The notes beneath the pieces were generated by a model. The model saw nothing but the letters and a program-made list of their open reading frames with translations. It did no database searches and was not told the DNA's origin. From Bin52 sp965213935 (GTDB taxonomy: Bacteria > Pseudomonadota > Alphaproteobacteria > Thalassobaculales > Thalassobaculaceae): a stretch of 64,000 nt of DNA. This document shows positions 17,614-26,519 of the stretch, in pieces. Each line of letters opens with the position of its first letter. The first letter of the stretch is position 1. Made by a program: the position numbers and the translations under genes. The DNA lies in NCBI GenBank assembly GCA_965213935.1, contig CBDCAO010000010.1:640048-704047 (forward strand). Reading direction: 5' to 3'.

Positions 17614-18821
17614 TGGAAGTTTCCGGTCTGGCCGAACTGGCCCGTATCCTGATCCTGGACGCCGGTTACAACACGGCGCTGGTCATGGCGAGCTCAACGG
17701 TCTTCGGGGTTGCCGCCGGTGTGATCGGCTGTTTCACCATGCTGCGACGCCGGTCGATGATCAGCGACGCCATCAGCCACGCCACCCTGCCGGGCATTGC
17801 GCTGGCCTTTCTGTTCGGACTGGCGGTGTTCGGAACCGGGCGCAACATCGTGCTGCTGTCGACGGGTGCCGCGGCAACCGGGGTCCTCGGTATCCTGGCC
17901 GTGCACTGGATAAGGGAGAGGACGCGTCTCGGCGAGGATGCGGCAATCGGCACGGTGCTGAGCGGTTTCTTCGGCGCCGGCGTGGTGCTGATGAGCCATG
18001 TCCAGACCCTGCCTGCTGCCGGCCAGGCCGGTCTCGACGGGTTCCTGCTCGGCGCGACAGCGACCATGACCGCCGACGAGGCGATGATGATCACGGTGGC
18101 GGCAGTCCTGGTCAAGGCGGCGACCCTGGCGTTGATGCGGCCGTTCGCCGCCGTGTGCCTCGACGAACAGCATGCGTCAAACCTGGGACTCGCGGTCGTG
18201 ACCATCGACATGGTGATGACCGCGCTGCTGCTCCTCGTCGTGGTGACCGGACTGAAGACCGTTGGCCTCATCCTTGTGATCGCCCTGGTGATCATTCCCC
18301 CGGTCACGGCGCGGTTCTGGACTGATCGACTGGGCGTGATGCTTGTGATCTCGGGTCTTGTCGGCGGAGGGGCCTGTTATGCGGGAAGTGCCGCGTCCGC
18401 ATTCTGGCCCGACATGCCGACCGGAGCGGTCATCGTGATCCTGGCGGCAACGGCATGCGCGTTCTCCGTTGCGGCCGCACCGGCACGCGGCGTGGTGTCG
18501 CGCCTGGTGACCGCGCGACGTTTTCGCCGTCGCGTCATGCTGCGCCAGGCGCTGGTCGCCTGCTCGCGCGGTGATCGGCCGGAAGGTGCCGCGCTGCACA
18601 TGCTGCAGTCGGCTGGCCTGCTCGGTGCCGACGCAGAACTCACGATGCGCGGACATGCGCAGGCCGTGGCGACCGCCAGCGACTGGCGCCTGTGGGAACT
18701 CTACCTCGAGTGGTACCCGGAACGGGCGCTCGCGACACACGAGTGGGGCAGCAGGCCGATCGGCGAGGTGCTTTCCGCCGACACGGTTGCGGAGCTTCGC
18801 GCGAGGGCGGGGTCTGAATGA
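17613..18821 (+). CDS. Metal ABC transporter permease with C-terminal DtxR-like extension
   Basis: A 402-residue protein. Residues 1-295 hold the usual eight or so membrane helices of the ABC-3 family, with RRRSMISDAISHATLPG as the ATPase-coupling segment. Normal members stop near 290 residues. The extra 100 residues are cytosolic: a basic linker (RRFRRRVMLRQALVACSRG), a winged-helix-like part, then LTMRGHAQAVATASDWRLWELYLEW, which resembles the end of DtxR/MntR-type DNA-binding domains. Similar permease fusions are known in TroC-like systems. It overlaps the next permease by 4 nt. Confidence 0.9.
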   Translation: MEVSGLAELARILILDAGYNTALVMASSTVFGVAAGVIGCFTMLRRRSMISDAISHATLPGIALAFLFGLAVFGTGRNIVLLSTGAAATGVLGILAVHWIRERTRLGEDAAIGTVLSGFFGAGVVLMSHVQTLPAAGQAGLDGFLLGATATMTADEAMMITVAAVLVKAATLALMRPFAAVCLDEQHASNLGLAVVTIDMVMTALLLLVVVTGLKTVGLILVIALVIIPPVTARFWTDRLGVMLVISGLVGGGACYAGSAASAFWPDMPTGAVIVILAATACAFSVAAAPARGVVSRLVTARRFRRRVMLRQALVACSRGDRPEGAALHMLQSAGLLGADAELTMRGHAQAVATASDWRLWELYLEWYPERALATHEWGSRPIGEVLSADTVAELRARAGSE

Positions 18822-19744
18822 CGCTTGAGGAATTCCTCGTGCTGGACATGCCGGCAATCCTGACCGCCACGCTTGCCTGCGTGACCTGTTCCCTGGTCGG
18901 AAGCTTCCTGGTGTTGCGTCGCCAGGCCCTGCTGGCGGATGCGGTCAGTCATGTCGTCCTGCCGGGCATTGTTGGCGCCGTCCTGTTGACGGGCGCGATG
19001 ACCGGTGTCGCGATCATGGCCGGTGCACTGGTGGCGGCCCTCGTCGCGGTCGCAGCGATCGAACTGTTGCGCGTTTGCGGGCGCCTGGAGGCCGGCGCTG
19101 CCATGGGGACGGTGTTTACCACCATGTTCGCCGTGGGTGTTGCGATGCTCGAGTGGTCCGATGTCGCCGATGGCTACATTGATGCCCGGCATGTTCTGTT
19201 CGGCAGTCTCGAGACTGTGCTGTGGATGTCGCCCGGGGACCTCACGGCGGTGCCGCGGCAAATCGTCACGCTTGCGGTCGTGCTTGCACTTCTCGCCGGT
19301 CTTTGTGGCTGCTTCCACAAGGAACTGGCGGTCTCGACCTTCGATCCGGCACTCGCCGCCCTGCTGGGTTTCCGGCCGCGCCTGATCGCGATTGCACTTG
19401 TCACGGCGACCGGGGCAGCCGCCGTGGCGGCGTTCGAGGCGGTCGGCTCGATCCTGGTGATCGCGATGTTCGTCGGTCCGCCATGTGTCGCGCGCATGCT
19501 GACCGACCGCCTGTCCCTGCAGCTCTGGCTTTCGGTCCTGGTCGCCGCGGTCGCGGCCGTGGCCGGATACGTCCTCGCAGCCTTCGGCCCGGGACTCTAC
19601 GGAAGCCCGAATTCCCTGAACGCGGCCGGCACCATTGCCGTCACGGTCGGGATCCTGCAGGTGCTGACGATGCTGTTCGCCCCGCGATACGGTGCACTCT
19701 CGGTAACCCGGCGCGGTCAGTCGAGCCAGTCAGCCACGAGGTAG
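18818..19744 (+). CDS. Metal ABC transporter permease (second)
   Basis: A 308-residue ABC-3 family membrane protein. It has the coupling segment RRQALLADAVSHVVLPG, and repeated hydrophobic stretches give about nine helices. The final helices carry FGPGLYGSPNSLNAAGTIAV. With the extended permease it forms a heterodimeric channel, as in MntB/MntC or TroC/TroD systems. The ATGA overlap with the preceding gene indicates coupled translation. It converges with, and overlaps by 28 nt, the small minus-strand gene. Confidence 0.92.
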   Translation: MTLEEFLVLDMPAILTATLACVTCSLVGSFLVLRRQALLADAVSHVVLPGIVGAVLLTGAMTGVAIMAGALVAALVAVAAIELLRVCGRLEAGAAMGTVFTTMFAVGVAMLEWSDVADGYIDARHVLFGSLETVLWMSPGDLTAVPRQIVTLAVVLALLAGLCGCFHKELAVSTFDPALAALLGFRPRLIAIALVTATGAAAVAAFEAVGSILVIAMFVGPPCVARMLTDRLSLQLWLSVLVAAVAAVAGYVLAAFGPGLYGSPNSLNAAGTIAVTVGILQVLTMLFAPRYGALSVTRRGQSSQSATR

Positions 19745-19923
19745 CACGCCCTCGTGGCGGGAACCTCCGGATGATGGTGCCGAAAGACCGAGACCGCCGA
19801 CTTGAATGAAACTTCTTCTGTTGCGCCACACTCGCGCAGTCGCCGATAGGCCGTGGTTACCGCCCGATAACAGACATCGGTGGGCGCGCAACCCGGATCC
19901 GGCTGCGCATCTTTCGAACTCAT
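19717..19923 (-). CDS. Small conserved protein of unknown function
   Basis: A 68-residue product with an ATG at 19923 and a GGGAG box 7 nt upstream. The core is CYRAVTTAYRRLRECGA, then FKSAVSVFRHHHPEVP and YLVADWLD. It has the look of a compact helical protein, and short proteins of this pattern (R-x-L-R...G, then Y/F-R-x-H-H-P-E) occur in alphaproteobacteria as far as I recall. No function is known. Its 3' end overlaps the permease gene. Confidence 0.6.
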   Translation of the reverse strand: MSSKDAQPDPGCAPTDVCYRAVTTAYRRLRECGATEEVSFKSAVSVFRHHHPEVPATRACYLVADWLD

Positions 19924-20064
19924 GTCAGGCTCCCGACAGAACGATTGCGCACTGTAGCGAACCAGTCACGGCACGCAACGGTTTTCTTGAGGAGAATATA
20001 GGGCCTTATAGACGGCGCATGCCACCTGCAGGGCCTGAATCAAAGACCTGCAGGCGCTTTCTCC

Positions 20065-20094
20065 TTGCATGTTCCACGTTATTTCCTGTATAAT
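20065..20094 (+). promoter_or_regulatory. Probable promoter of the TnpB relic
   Basis: A consensus -10 hexamer TATAAT at 20089-20094 lies 26 nt before the tnpB ATG, with a weak -35 TTGCAT at 20065-20070 and 18-nt spacing. It stands out in GC-rich DNA. Confidence 0.4.
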
Positions 20095-20119
20095 TCCCGT
20101 ACTGTTCGGGCGAGGCCGC

Positions 20120-21069
20120 ATGCCGTCCGCGACAAGACCCGAGACAAGACCGCAGCGTGCGCACCGCCAGGTCACGGACCGTCTGCTGCCGCAGACGCGG
20201 GGCAACTGGCGCCGCCTGGAGCGGGTGCTGGAGAGCCAGCGGCAGTTGTACAACGCCGCTCTGCAGGAGCGGTCGGACGCCTGGCGGCTGGCGGGCGTCT
20301 CGCTCTCCTCTATCGACCAGGCGAAGTCTCTGACGGTGTGCCGCCGGGGCGGCAATCCCTACCCTGACAGCACGCCGGTGAGCGCGGTGCTGAAGCGCGA
20401 GACCGGGCGCTGGTCTGCCGTGGTCTGCCATGCGGTTTCTCATCCGCAGCCGGAGGATGACGGGAGGGTGTTCGGCGTTGACATGAATGCCGGCTGTTCC
20501 ACGCCCCGGACACGCGCCGCCTCGAGGCCCGGAGGCGCCGGTATCAGCGCATGGTTGCGCGGCGCAGGCGCACAAGGGCGCGTCTCGCCAGGACGGCACG
20601 GCGCATCGCCATGGCCCGGCGCGACTGGCACCACCAGGTCTCGCGCAGGATCGCGGAGGGTGCGCACACCGTCGCGATCGAGGACCTGAAGGTGAAGGCC
20701 ATGACGGCAAGCGCCCGGGGCACGGCGGAAGAGCCGGGCAGCGGGGTGAAGCAGAAGGCCGGGCTCAACCGGGTCGTTCTCGACACCGGCTGGGCCGCCC
20801 TGCGCGCGATGCTGGAGTACAAGGCGGGGCGCGTGATCGCGGTCGATCCCCGCCACACCAGCCAGACCTGTGCGGCGTGCGGGCACGTCGACGCCCGATC
20901 GCGCAGGACACGGGACCGGTTTCACTGCGTGGCCTGCGGCCACGCCGATCATGCGGACGCGAATGCTGCCCGCACCATACGGCGTCGGGGACAGGCGCTG
21001 CTGCACGGGGAGGCTGCCGGGGTGCCGGGCCGTGGAACCGTGAACACACAAGCAAGGATGGCGGCATGA
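20120..21069 (+). pseudogene. TnpB-like RNA-guided nuclease of an IS605/IS1341-type element, decayed
   Basis: The N-terminal part is readable from the ATG at 20120 (NWRRLERVLESQRQLYNAAL, then LSSIDQAKSLT). The text then jumps to KRETGRWSAVVC, so roughly 90 central residues normal for TnpB are missing. The first RuvC block FGVDMNAG is present. A frameshift near 20500-20510 moves the rest into another frame, which continues through EDLKVKAM, the zinc finger CAACGHVDARS...CVACGHADHADANAA and the third RuvC aspartate. No tnpA is present. Normal TnpB has about 400 residues. This copy cannot make a full nuclease. Confidence 0.85.
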
Positions 21070-21168
21070 GCCGTCAACTCTTGTTTGTGAGTCCCAGAAA
21101 ATAGAACAGTGCCCGCGCCAGGCGAAGCCCCGGGAGGAAGCGGGCGATGACCGGACGCCCTGACGGCC

Positions 21169-21606
21169 TCAGCCAGCGTCCGAAGCCAGGCGCGCCGCCG
21201 CGATGGTCGCATCGAACGGCAGCATGATCGACTGGTGACGGTTGGTGAAGACACGGGCCGGTTCAAGCAGGGCGAGGTCGGACCAGTCACCGTCCGGCGG
21301 GTGACCCTCGCCGGCAAGCATCGCCCGCATGGTGCCGCGAACCCGGCGAACCTCGGCGACCGTCTTGCCAACCACGGCGCGGGCGAAGATCGATGACGAG
21401 GCGCTGCCGAGCGCACAGGCATCCACGGTCTGGCCATAGTCGACGATCACGTCGTCGGCGAGATCGATGTCCACCGTTACCGAGCTGCCACAGGAACGGG
21501 ACACGACCGTGGCGGTGGCATCCGGATCCGCAAGACGTTCGGTGCGCGCAATCTCGGCCGCAAGGGCAAGCAATCGGTCCTGGTAGAGGTCGTCAAGTGC
21601 GGTCAT
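21169..21606 (-). CDS. IscU-like iron-sulfur cluster scaffold protein
   Basis: A 145-residue protein of the IscU/NifU_N fold. Two cluster-ligand cysteines are present: Cys39 in SRSCGSSVTVDI and Cys64 in VDACALGSASSS. The third region reads NRHQSIMLPFDA, with His124 but no cysteine where relatives have R-H-x-C-x-x-L-P. The gene start overlaps the sufE stop by 4 nt, so a role with SufE in Fe-S assembly is likely. The missing cysteine suggests an altered or assisted scaffold. Confidence 0.88.
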   Translation of the reverse strand: MTALDDLYQDRLLALAAEIARTERLADPDATATVVSRSCGSSVTVDIDLADDVIVDYGQTVDACALGSASSSIFARAVVGKTVAEVRRVRGTMRAMLAGEGHPPDGDWSDLALLEPARVFTNRHQSIMLPFDATIAAARLASDAG

Positions 21607-22067
21607 GGATGTCGGGCAGGCTCCTCGAGTGCAAGGCGGGCCCGGGTACGGATCGCTCCCAGCATGGCGCCCAGCCCGTTCTTGCGGGTCGGGCTCAGGT
21701 GTTCCTCGAGCCCGATCTCGACGATGAAATCCGGATCGTTCTCCAGGATCTCCCGCGGTGTCCGGTTCGAGTAGACCCGGAGCAGCAGCGCGATCAGCCC
21801 GGAGACGATGGCGGCATCACTGACGGCGCGGAAGACCAGCCGCTCGCCGGTCCGCTCGCCGACGAACCAGACCTGGGACTGGCAGCCCTTGAGCTTGAAC
21901 TCGTCACGCAGATACGCATCCGGCATCGTCGGCAACTTGCGGCCGAGGTCGATCAGGTACTGGTATCGCTCCATCCAGTCATCGAAGAACCCGAACTCGG
22001 CGATCAGCTCGTCCTGAGCCTCGCGGATGGTCTCCTCGGGCAGTGCGGGTTCGGCAACGGCAGCCAT
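21603..22067 (-). CDS. sufE: SufE family sulfur acceptor protein
   Basis: Two in-frame ATGs are possible, 22115 and 22067. The latter has an AGGAGG box 11 nt upstream and is used here (154 residues). The core FDDWMERYQYLIDLGRKLP and LKGCQSQVWFV are SufE hallmarks, with the conserved cysteine that accepts persulfide from a SufS-type desulfurase. The C-terminal HLSPTRKNGLGAML is also conserved. Translationally coupled to the IscU-like gene. No desulfurase gene is visible in the window. Confidence 0.93.
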   Translation of the reverse strand: MAAVAEPALPEETIREAQDELIAEFGFFDDWMERYQYLIDLGRKLPTMPDAYLRDEFKLKGCQSQVWFVGERTGERLVFRAVSDAAIVSGLIALLLRVYSNRTPREILENDPDFIVEIGLEEHLSPTRKNGLGAMLGAIRTRARLALEEPARHP

Positions 22068-22147
22068 GCTGTCCGGTTCCTCCTGACGAGGGTCGTCATC
22101 GTTCGCGCCAGACATGTGGATCCGCGACGCCGGTGTCAATGGTGCCG

Positions 22148-23272
22148 TCAGAAGCCGGCGCCGCGGGCACCGACCGGCCAGATCGATTCCACGGTTCCGT
22201 TGCGGATACCGACGTACCAATCGTGGAGATTGACCGTCGGGTCACAGTGCCCGGGCACCAGGCGCAGCTTCTGTCCGAGCGCGAGTCCGGGAGCCTGCGG
22301 TCCCAGGGTCAGTGTCCCGTGCTCGTCCGAGGCGCCGACGTAGGTGACGTCCTCCAGGCCGGCCGGCCGCGGCAGACCCGAGTCGACCGAGAACGCCTTG
22401 AGCCCCGCGTCGATCACGGCGCGGTCGCGGGTGGGGCGGCTCATCACGGTCGCCAGCACGAACAGGCTCTGGCCGAAGGTGGCCTCCTGCTCGCCGTCGG
22501 CATCGAGATTGAGCCGGTAGTCGGCGTCCATGAAGCAGTACGACCCGGCCTGGATTTCATTCCAGACCCCGGCTTCAGCCTCAAACGGGTAGGTTCCGGT
22601 CCCCGCACCCGTTATCAGCCGGCACGAGAGACCCGCCTCCTCGAGTGCGACCACCGTCTCGCGCACCAGTTCGGCCGCGTTCAGGATCGCCTGGCGCCGT
22701 TCCCCGTGGCCACGGATGTGCTGCGCCCGGCCCTGGTAGGCCTGGAGACCCGCGAAGGTCAGTGCGGGCGCGGCTGCCACCTGTTGCGCCAGCGCTACCG
22801 CCGGAGCGCCGGGCCTGGTGCCACAGCGCCCGGCGCCGATGTCGATCTCGACCAGGACGTCAAGCTCGGTACCGAACCGCCGGGCGGCCGCACTCAGATC
22901 GGCGACGTTCTGCGCATCGTCGACACAGACCGCGATCCGTGCCTCGCGGGCCAGTGCGGCGAGTCGATCGATCTTGCGCTGCCCGACGATCTGGTTCGAC
23001 ACCAGGACGTCCTGGATGCCCCCGGCGACCAGGACCTCGGCTTCGCCGACCTTCTGGCAGCACTGTCCAACCGCGCCGGCTGCGACCTGGCGGCGCGCGA
23101 TATCGGCCGACTTGTGGGTCTTGGCGTGGGGACGATGAGCGATGCCGAGCGAGCGCACGGTCTCCGCCATGTGCGCGACATTGGCCTCGAACACCTCAAG
23201 ATCGATGATCAGTGCAGGAGTGTCGACATCCTGCTCGGCCTGGCCGATTTCGGCGGGTGGTCGCACGAACAT
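22148..23272 (-). CDS. D-threonine aldolase / 3-hydroxyaspartate aldolase-type PLP enzyme
   Basis: A 374-residue enzyme of the alanine-racemase-like fold (DSD1 family). The PLP lysine is in RPHAKTHK (Lys51). A barrel continues through VEIDIGAGRCGT, FAGLQAYQGRAQH and GAGTGTYPFE. The C-terminal PGHCDPTVNLHDWY supplies the divalent-metal ligands of D-threonine and beta-hydroxyaspartate aldolases, which split beta-hydroxy amino acids to glycine and an aldehyde or glyoxylate. It stands alone between sufE and meaB. Confidence 0.88.
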   Translation of the reverse strand: MFVRPPAEIGQAEQDVDTPALIIDLEVFEANVAHMAETVRSLGIAHRPHAKTHKSADIARRQVAAGAVGQCCQKVGEAEVLVAGGIQDVLVSNQIVGQRKIDRLAALAREARIAVCVDDAQNVADLSAAARRFGTELDVLVEIDIGAGRCGTRPGAPAVALAQQVAAAPALTFAGLQAYQGRAQHIRGHGERRQAILNAAELVRETVVALEEAGLSCRLITGAGTGTYPFEAEAGVWNEIQAGSYCFMDADYRLNLDADGEQEATFGQSLFVLATVMSRPTRDRAVIDAGLKAFSVDSGLPRPAGLEDVTYVGASDEHGTLTLGPQAPGLALGQKLRLVPGHCDPTVNLHDWYVGIRNGTVESIWPVGARGAGF

Positions 23273-23334
23273 GCCGGTCTCCTCCGTTCCGGGTGGTGTC
23301 TGCCCATCCGATATACACTGCCGGCACGTCGCGG

Positions 23335-24360
23335 TCAGTCGGTTCCGCCCCCGGGCATCGAGCCGAAGGCGGCAAGCACGCGGGCGGCGGCCACCCGGGG
23401 CGGCACCCTGTTCTCGGCCACGGCCGGTTCGACCTGATCGAGAATTGTCCGGACCGCGTGGTCGTGATCAAGCGCGTGCATCAGCTGGTTGCGGATGGTC
23501 GACCACATCCAGCGAACCCGCTGGGCACGCCGCCGTTCCTCGAATTCGCCGGTTTCGCCGAGAGCCCGGCGATGGTCGCCGACCCGTTGCCAGATCGCTT
23601 CCAGTCCAGCCCCGGTCAGCGCACTGCAGGTCTCGACCGGCGGGCGCCATGCCGGGCTGGCGGGGGTGATGATCTCGAGTGCCCGGCGATACTCTGCGGC
23701 CGCGTGTCCGGCCGCTTCCGTGATGGCGCCGTCGGCCTTGTTGATCGCGATCATGTCGACAAGTTCCAGCAGGCCCTTCTTGATGCCCTGGAGTTCGTCT
23801 CCGGCACCCGGCAGCATCAATGCGAGGAAGAAGTCGACCATTCCGGCGACCGCGGTCTCCGACTGTCCGACTCCGACGGTTTCCACCAGGATCACGTCGA
23901 ACCCGGCCGCCTCGCAGATAATCATGCTCTCGCGGGTTGCCTGGGCAACCCCACCGAGCACACCCGAGGTCGGCGACGGGCGGATATAGGCATCAGGATC
24001 ACGCCCGAGCTCCTGCATCCTGGTCTTGTCGCCCAGGATGGAGCCGCCGGTCCGCGTGCTGCTCGGATCGACGGCGAGCACCGCCACCCGATGCCCCGAC
24101 CCGGTGAGCATTCGCCCGAAACCCTCGATGAAGGTGCTCTTGCCCACTCCCGGTACCCCGGTTATCCCGATCCGCGTTGCCGCGCCGGCATGGGGAAGCA
24201 GAGTGGTCAGCAGCTCGTCGGCGGTCCGCCGGTGGTCGGGGTGGCGGGACTCGACCAGGGTGATGGCACGCGCGAGCGTGGCCCGGTGACCGGCACGGAC
24301 AGCGTCGGCGAGCGCCCCGACATCCGCACGTGTGATCCTGCGCGCGCGTCTGCCCGGCAT
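23335..24360 (-). CDS. meaB: MeaB GTPase, chaperone of methylmalonyl-CoA mutase
   Basis: A 341-residue G3E-type GTPase. The P-loop is GVPGVGKST near residues 64-72, the Walker B-like region VAVLAVDPSSTRTGGSILGDKTRM, VETVGVGQSE as switch, and NKAD as the guanine-specificity motif. MeaB loads and protects the cobalamin cofactor of the mutase. It lies 8 nt downstream of mutB on the same strand, completing a mutA-mutB-meaB operon. Confidence 0.96.
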   Translation of the reverse strand: MPGRRARRITRADVGALADAVRAGHRATLARAITLVESRHPDHRRTADELLTTLLPHAGAATRIGITGVPGVGKSTFIEGFGRMLTGSGHRVAVLAVDPSSTRTGGSILGDKTRMQELGRDPDAYIRPSPTSGVLGGVAQATRESMIICEAAGFDVILVETVGVGQSETAVAGMVDFFLALMLPGAGDELQGIKKGLLELVDMIAINKADGAITEAAGHAAAEYRRALEIITPASPAWRPPVETCSALTGAGLEAIWQRVGDHRRALGETGEFEERRRAQRVRWMWSTIRNQLMHALDHDHAVRTILDQVEPAVAENRVPPRVAAARVLAAFGSMPGGGTD

Positions 24361-24368
24361 GCCGCCGG

Positions 24369-26519
24369 CTACCCCGCGTCGACCGCGGCTTCCAGTCGAT
24401 CGAGGAGGTCGAGCGCCGCCTCGGCGATCATGGTGCCGGGGGGGAAGATCGCGGCGGCTCCTGCCGCCAGCAGATCGTCGATATCACCGGGCGGGATCAC
24501 CCCGCCCACAACGATCATGATATCGTCACGCCCGTGTGCGTGCAGGTGATCCCGCAGTTCGGGTACCAGCGTCAGGTGGCTGGCGGCAAGCGAGCTGGCA
24601 CCGATGATGTGGACATCGTTCTCGACCGCCTGGCGGGCTGCTTCTTCCGGTGTCTGGAACAGTGGACCGATGTCGACGTCGAACCCGAGATCGGCAAAGG
24701 CACTGGCGATCACCTTCTGGCCGCGGTCATGGCCGTCCTGGCCCATCTTGGCGATCAGGATCCGCGGTCGCCGGCCCTCCCGGTGCTCGAACCGCGCGGC
24801 GCGCTCGAGGACCCGTGCCGCGGCCCCGGTATCGGTGCCGACTTCCCCGGCGTAGATACCGGATACCGTGCGCGTCCGAGCCACGTGTCTTCCCCACACC
24901 CTCTCCAGTGCATCCGACATCTCCCCGACCGTCGCCATGGCGCGCGATGCCGTGACGGCGAGGTCGAGCAGGTTGCCGTCGCCGGTTCCGGCGCAGCGGG
25001 TGAGGCGGTCGAGTGCGGCGTCCACAGCAACCTGGTCGCGTTCGGTGCGCAGCCGTTCGAGCTTCTCGATCTGCTGGCGACGAACCGCTGCGTTGTCGAC
25101 CTTCAGAACTTCGATCGGGTCGTCATCGTCCGTGCGGTAGCAATTGACCCCGACGATGGTCTGGCGCCCGGAGTCGATCCGGGCCTGCGTGCGTGCGGCC
25201 GCCTCTTCGATACGCATCTTCGGAATACCGGCCTCGATGGCCTTCGCCATGCCACCGAGTGCCTCCACCTCGTCGATATGGGCGAGCGCCCGGGCCGCGA
25301 GATCGTGCGTCAGCCGCTCGACATAGTAGGAGCCGCCCCAGGGGTCGATCACCGAGCAGATGCCGGTTTCCTGCTGGATCAGCAGCTGGGTATTCCGGGC
25401 GATGCGCGCGCTGAAGTCGCTCGGCAGCGCAAGCGCCTCGTCGAGAGCGTTGGTATGCAGCGACTGGGTATGCCCGTGGGTCGCGGCGAGGGCCTCGACG
25501 CAGGTCCGGGTGATGTTGTTGAACACGTCCTGGGCCGTGAGGCTCCAGCCGCTGGTCTGGCAGTGGGTGCGCAGAGACAGCGACCGCGGGTCCTGGGGAT
25601 CGAACTGCTTCATCAGCCGTGCCCACAGCAGCCGTGCCGCACGCATCTTGGCGATTTCCATGAAGAAGTTCATGCCGATCGCCCAGAAGAACGAGAGGCG
25701 CGGCGCGAAGGAGTCGATGTCGAGGCCTGCGCCGACCCCGGCCCTGACGTACTCGATGCCGTCGGCGAGCGTGTAGGCGAGTTCCAGGTCCGCGGTGGCC
25801 CCGGCCTCCTGCATGTGATAGCCGGAAATACTGATCGAGTTGAACCGGGGCATCTGCGCCGAGGTGTGGGCAAAGATGTCCGAGATGATTCGCATCGATG
25901 CCGCCGGGGGATAGATGTAGGTGTTTCTGACCATGAACTCCTTGAGAATGTCGTTCTGGATGGTCCCTGCGAGTGCCTGTCTCGGCACACCCTGTTCCTC
26001 GGCGGCGTGGATGTAGTGCGCCAGTACGGGCAGGACCGCGCCGTTCATGGTCATCGAGACGCTCATCCGGTCGAGAGGAATACCGTCGAACAGTTCGCGC
26101 ATGTCGAGGATGGAGTCGATCGCGACACCGGCCATGCCGACGTCTCCGGCGACCCGCGGGTGATCGGAATCGTAGCCACGGTGGGTCGCGAGGTCGAACG
26201 CGACCGACAACCCTTTCTGGCCGGCCGCCAGGTTGCGCCGGTAGAACGCGTTCGAGTCGGCGGCCGTCGAGTAGCCGGCGTACTGGCGAATGGTCCAGGG
26301 CCGTGTCGCGTACATGGTCGGATAGGGGCCGCGCAGGAAAGGGGCGATGCCGGGCCAGCCCCCCAGAAAGTCAAGTCCCCGGGTGTCGTCTTCGGTGTAC
26401 AGCGGCTTGAGCTCGATCCCTTCCGGCGTGGTCCACCGTCCGTTTCCGGCAGGTGGCGAACCCGGTTCGGCGTCGGAGCCGTGAAGGGGGAGGGTGCTGA
26501 AGTCGGGCAGGACGCTCAT
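24369..26519 (-). CDS. mutB: Methylmalonyl-CoA mutase, large (catalytic) subunit
   Basis: A 716-residue subunit. The N-terminal TIM barrel includes TRPWTIRQYAGYSTA and SVSMTMNGAVLPVLA, and RIISDIFAHTSAQMPRFN. The C-terminal cobalamin domain has the full DGHDRGQ base-off motif, then GASSLAASH and VVGGVIPPGD. The enzyme interconverts (R)-methylmalonyl-CoA and succinyl-CoA, feeding propionyl-CoA carbon into the TCA cycle. It overlaps mutA by 4 nt. Confidence 0.97.
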   Translation of the reverse strand: MSVLPDFSTLPLHGSDAEPGSPPAGNGRWTTPEGIELKPLYTEDDTRGLDFLGGWPGIAPFLRGPYPTMYATRPWTIRQYAGYSTAADSNAFYRRNLAAGQKGLSVAFDLATHRGYDSDHPRVAGDVGMAGVAIDSILDMRELFDGIPLDRMSVSMTMNGAVLPVLAHYIHAAEEQGVPRQALAGTIQNDILKEFMVRNTYIYPPAASMRIISDIFAHTSAQMPRFNSISISGYHMQEAGATADLELAYTLADGIEYVRAGVGAGLDIDSFAPRLSFFWAIGMNFFMEIAKMRAARLLWARLMKQFDPQDPRSLSLRTHCQTSGWSLTAQDVFNNITRTCVEALAATHGHTQSLHTNALDEALALPSDFSARIARNTQLLIQQETGICSVIDPWGGSYYVERLTHDLAARALAHIDEVEALGGMAKAIEAGIPKMRIEEAAARTQARIDSGRQTIVGVNCYRTDDDDPIEVLKVDNAAVRRQQIEKLERLRTERDQVAVDAALDRLTRCAGTGDGNLLDLAVTASRAMATVGEMSDALERVWGRHVARTRTVSGIYAGEVGTDTGAAARVLERAARFEHREGRRPRILIAKMGQDGHDRGQKVIASAFADLGFDVDIGPLFQTPEEAARQAVENDVHIIGASSLAASHLTLVPELRDHLHAHGRDDIMIVVGGVIPPGDIDDLLAAGAAAIFPPGTMIAEAALDLLDRLEAAVDAG

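Noticed and set aside
20024..20054. Direct repeat ACCTGCAGG at 20024-20032 and 20046-20054 before the TnpB relic
   Set aside because: Only two short copies, each nearly palindromic by itself; not enough to define an element end or an operator.
19806..20093. Plus-strand frame beginning with an L-L-L-L-R-H-T segment that resembles a histidine-phosphatase N-terminus
   Set aside because: Only the first dozen residues fit; the rest has no family features, and the frame lies across the start of the small minus-strand gene.
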